The notes under the pieces were generated by a model, which had not been told where the DNA came from, made no database searches, and saw only the letters and a program-made list of their open reading frames with translations. From contig JAKPBL010000276.1 of the NCBI GenBank assembly GCA_029778965.1, positions 1 to 16,969 on the forward strand: 16,969 nucleotides of DNA, given 5' to 3'. This stretch comes from Bacteroidota bacterium. GTDB taxonomy: Bacteria > Bacteroidota > Bacteroidia > Chitinophagales > Chitinophagaceae. Of the stretch, positions 14,492-16,969 are shown in pieces. Positions within the stretch are counted from its first letter, which is position 1. Every line of letters begins with the position of its first letter. The translations under genes and the position numbers were made by a program.

Positions 14492-16969
14492 TTAAAAATT
14501 CGCGTTAACACCGATGGTCCAAATGCGGGGCAGCGCACTGCCTGCAGCGCCATAGTCAACACCGAAGAACGTGGCAGCCGACTCTTTGGTGCCTGCAAAC
14601 TCCGGAGAGTAGCCCATGTTGCGCTTCCAGGTTTTCAGGTTCTGTACGTTGCCGTAGATCTTGATGCTTTTGAATACTTTCGAAACGCGACCCACCGTAT
14701 AAGACAGGTTCACATTACGAACGCGGAAATAGCTGCCGTCTTCCACACCATAGGTGCTGGGCGCACGGTTGATCAGGTGGAACTGGTTAACAATAGGCAC
14801 CCAGTTGCTGGTACCGGCGCCGGTCCAGCCTTCAGTATAATACGCCGGGTAATTGTACAACGAGTTCTTCTGCTCGGATGTTCCCCATACGCGATAGATT
14901 TCGCCCCCGTAGCTGCCGGCCAGGTCGATGCCCAGCGAGAAGCGTTTGTAGTTAGCGCCCAGGTTAATGCCATAAGTGAAATCAGGCGTGGGATTGCCTA
15001 TATTGGTCCGGTCTTTTTCATCTATCACACCATCACCGTTCAAATCTTTGTACTTTATATCACCCGGTTTGGCGCCACCACCATTGATAGTGCTTACGGG
15101 CGATTTCAGGATGTCGGCATATGATTGATAGATGCCCTCAGCCACCAGGCCATAAAAATACCCTATAGGCTGGCCGGCTTCTGCCTGGCTGGCGGTTTGT
15201 TCGCTGGAAGAGATGGTCGTATTCAGCGGGTATTCCATTTCCAGGATCTTGTTCTTGTACGTAGTGAGGTTGCCACCAATCAGCAGCGTCAGGTCTTTGC
15301 TAACCGGATGCGTATAATTGGCAGTGAACTCAAAACCTTTGTTCTCGATAGAGCCTGCATTGGTCAGTGTTGGCAGGATGCCCGAAGGGCGAAGCATTAC
15401 CAGCAGATCTTTTGTTTTCTTGTAATAGTAATCTGCTTCGAAGGTCAGGCGGTTGTTGAGAAACGCCGCTTCAATACCGATTTCGGTAGAGTGAACGGTT
15501 TCCCAGTGCAGGTTTTTGTTGTACAGGTAATCAGGCGTATAAACCGGAACCAGTGAAGTACCGAATACGGCAGAAGCACTGGTGGAAATATTCGGATAGG
15601 CGGGGTAGTCTTTGCCAAGCGGGTTAAAGTTACCAAGCACACCGTGTGATGCTTTCAGCTTCAGGAAATCAAATATATCCTGGTTATCCATAAATCCTTC
15701 GCGGCTGATTTCCCAGGCGGCGCCAACGGCCCAGAAGTCCTGGAATTTCTTCTTGTAGTCGTCGTTGATCTGGCTGGCGCCATCGCGGCGATAGCTGCCG
15801 TTCAGGTAATACTTGTTCTTGTAATTATACAAGACACGGGCGAGGCCTGAAACAGTAGCGTATTCGCTCTGCTTCGTGGGGATAATACTCTTTTTATCGC
15901 CGAAGCCGGTATTAAGGTACCAGAAGCGCTTGTTGTCAGGAATAATGTTGACACCGACATTCGACTGGCTGACGGTTCCTGCAACTTCCTCAAAATTGTA
16001 GTAATAGGTAGTTGCGCCGACAGTAGCTGTAAGGCTATGATCACCAAATCGTTTCTTATACGTGGCGATATAGTCTTGCTGGAAAGTTTTGGTGTTGATC
16101 ATGTTCTGCTGAACCGCGGTTAACTGGTTTTTCGGAATGATCTGTTGGTCGGCCGACTGGCTGGGGTCATACAGGTTGTACAGTGGTGTGTACTGGCGTT
16201 TATCGCGCCAGCCCATGTCGGCATACCAGGTGCTGCGGAAGTTCAGGTCTTTCGTAATATTGATATCCAGAAACGCGCTTCCTACTACACGGTAGCGGTC
16301 GTCGATCAGCTTGTTCCAGTTGGCTTCAAGCGTTGCCAGCGGATTGGTTTCCGAGTTCTGGATGATGGGTACGTTGGAGTAGATGTTGTAATTGCCCGAG
16401 TCCACGCCATAGGGATTTTGCGTGTAGAACGACTTCGGCTGCGAAGACACGATCGGCAGGGTGCGGCGGGCCTGTTCAAGGGCGTCGCTTGCATAAGGCA
16501 GGCGCTCTTTGGTACCTACCAGGTTGAACCCTACCTTGAATGTTTTATTGATCTTGTATTCATCGTTCAGGTTGATCGAGAAACGGTCATAACGAACATG
16601 TTTCACGAGGCCTTCGTCGTAGGTATAACCAACGCCCATGTGAAACCGGTTTCTGTCGGTGGCGCCGTCAACTGCCAGGTTGGTAGTGCTGAAGCGGGCA
16701 TTGCGGGTTACCGCATCGATCCAGTCGGTATTCCCGTTAAAAGCGCCCATGCCCGGTTGCCCGATATCATTCACAAAGTTCAACAAGGTAGTGGCGGAAG
16801 GATCGTCGGCCACACGGTTATTGGCTTCAGCCGTGATCAGTTGGCGAAACTGGTTGCCATCGGCAAGCTTGATTTTGTCGACCAGTTGCTTGGAGCCATA
16901 GGTAGTGCTGAACGACACATTTGTGGTACCGGCTTTCGCTTTTTTAGTGGTCACCAAAATAGCGCCGGC
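14492..16969 (-). CDS. SusC/RagA-family TonB-dependent outer membrane transporter (5' end beyond the window)
   Basis: The frame is open at the right edge and 825 residues are visible. The first residues, AGAILVTTKKAKAG, match the end of the SusC plug domain, where the usual form is a Gly-Val-Ile-Leu-Val-Thr-Thr-Lys-Lys string. The signal peptide, carboxypeptidase-like N-terminal domain, TonB box and most of the plug are therefore outside the window. The remainder is an outer-membrane beta-barrel rich in aromatic, alternating strands. PGDIKYKDLNGDGVIDEKD and IGNPTPDFTYG are characteristic of SusC proteins, and the protein ends in a strand finishing with Phe (TIGVNANF), as expected for barrel assembly. 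It imports oligosaccharides using TonB-ExbBD energy together with the adjacent SusD. The SusC/SusD order is the standard PUL arrangement. The promoter should lie beyond the right edge. Confidence 0.97.
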   Translation of the reverse strand, partial: AGAILVTTKKAKAGTTNVSFSTTYGSKQLVDKIKLADGNQFRQLITAEANNRVADDPSATTLLNFVNDIGQPGMGAFNGNTDWIDAVTRNARFSTTNLAVDGATDRNRFHMGVGYTYDEGLVKHVRYDRFSINLNDEYKINKTFKVGFNLVGTKERLPYASDALEQARRTLPIVSSQPKSFYTQNPYGVDSGNYNIYSNVPIIQNSETNPLATLEANWNKLIDDRYRVVGSAFLDINITKDLNFRSTWYADMGWRDKRQYTPLYNLYDPSQSADQQIIPKNQLTAVQQNMINTKTFQQDYIATYKKRFGDHSLTATVGATTYYYNFEEVAGTVSQSNVGVNIIPDNKRFWYLNTGFGDKKSIIPTKQSEYATVSGLARVLYNYKNKYYLNGSYRRDGASQINDDYKKKFQDFWAVGAAWEISREGFMDNQDIFDFLKLKASHGVLGNFNPLGKDYPAYPNISTSASAVFGTSLVPVYTPDYLYNKNLHWETVHSTEIGIEAAFLNNRLTFEADYYYKKTKDLLVMLRPSGILPTLTNAGSIENKGFEFTANYTHPVSKDLTLLIGGNLTTYKNKILEMEYPLNTTISSSEQTASQAEAGQPIGYFYGLVAEGIYQSYADILKSPVSTINGGGAKPGDIKYKDLNGDGVIDEKDRTNIGNPTPDFTYGINLGANYKRFSLGIDLAGSYGGEIYRVWGTSEQKNSLYNYPAYYTEGWTGAGTSNWVPIVNQFHLINRAPSTYGVEDGSYFRVRNVNLSYTVGRVSKVFKSIKIYGNVQNLKTWKRNMGYSPEFAGTKESAATFFGVDYGAAGSALPRIWTIGVNANF

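Noticed and set aside
16955..16957. A TTG that could be taken as the start of the SusC gene
   Set aside because: The frame continues to the edge with plug-domain sequence (AGAI before LVTTKK), so this is internal to a gene truncated by the window.
1..16969. Search for CRISPR arrays, tRNA or rRNA genes, IS elements, attachment sites and phase-variation inverted repeats
   Set aside because: Genes are packed head to tail on one strand with gaps under 70 bp, and nothing resembling these elements was seen.

Overview
All ten genes lie on the minus strand, so transcription runs from the right edge to the left edge. The pattern is a Bacteroidota polysaccharide utilization locus (PUL). A SusC/SusD pair is followed by a lipoprotein in the surface glycan-binding position, then by secreted glycosidases. 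Several exported proteins carry Bacteroidota-type lipoprotein signals. Shine-Dalgarno sequences are weak and base composition looks close to half GC. Together with GH144-type glucanases, first described from Chitinophaga, this suggests a soil or plant-associated Chitinophagaceae-like organism; the genus cannot be fixed from sequence alone.

Layout in transcription order: a SusC-type TonB-dependent transporter (16969-14492, N-terminus outside the window); a SusD lipoprotein (14471-12954); a LamG/concanavalin A-like lipoprotein (12936-12097); a strong rho-independent terminator (12073-12042); a 1090-residue FG-GAP/VCBS plus ASPIC lipoprotein (12027-8755); a GH30 hydrolase (8741-7296); two adjacent GH144-like glucanases (7285-5621 and 5564-4176); a GMC oxidoreductase with an iron-sulfur-type cysteine pattern (4161-2488); a GH43-like hydrolase with discoidin and FN3-like domains (2491-701); and an SGNH hydrolase (699-1, C-terminus outside the window). 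Intergenic gaps run from 69 bp down to a 4-bp overlap, and no stretch over 300 bp lacks a gene. No regulator and no recognisable promoter is visible, so the promoter should lie upstream of susC, beyond the right edge.

Working model (inference): the LamG and SusD lipoproteins capture a glucan at the cell surface. The GH144 enzymes and GH30 cut it, SusC imports the oligosaccharides, and the SGNH, GH43 and GMC proteins remove substituents or oxidise released sugars. GH144 points to beta-1,2-glucan (sophoro-oligosaccharides, rhizobial cyclic glucans). The GH43-like enzyme does not fit a plain glucan and suggests a decorated or mixed substrate.

Four points stand out. The terminator sits 14 bp ahead of an operon-internal gene. 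Three copies of an 11-bp palindrome-like repeat form the 3' end of one GH144 gene. The two GH144 paralogs appear to be anchored differently. The GMC dehydrogenase has a likely Fe-S cluster motif, no export signal and no visible partner subunit.
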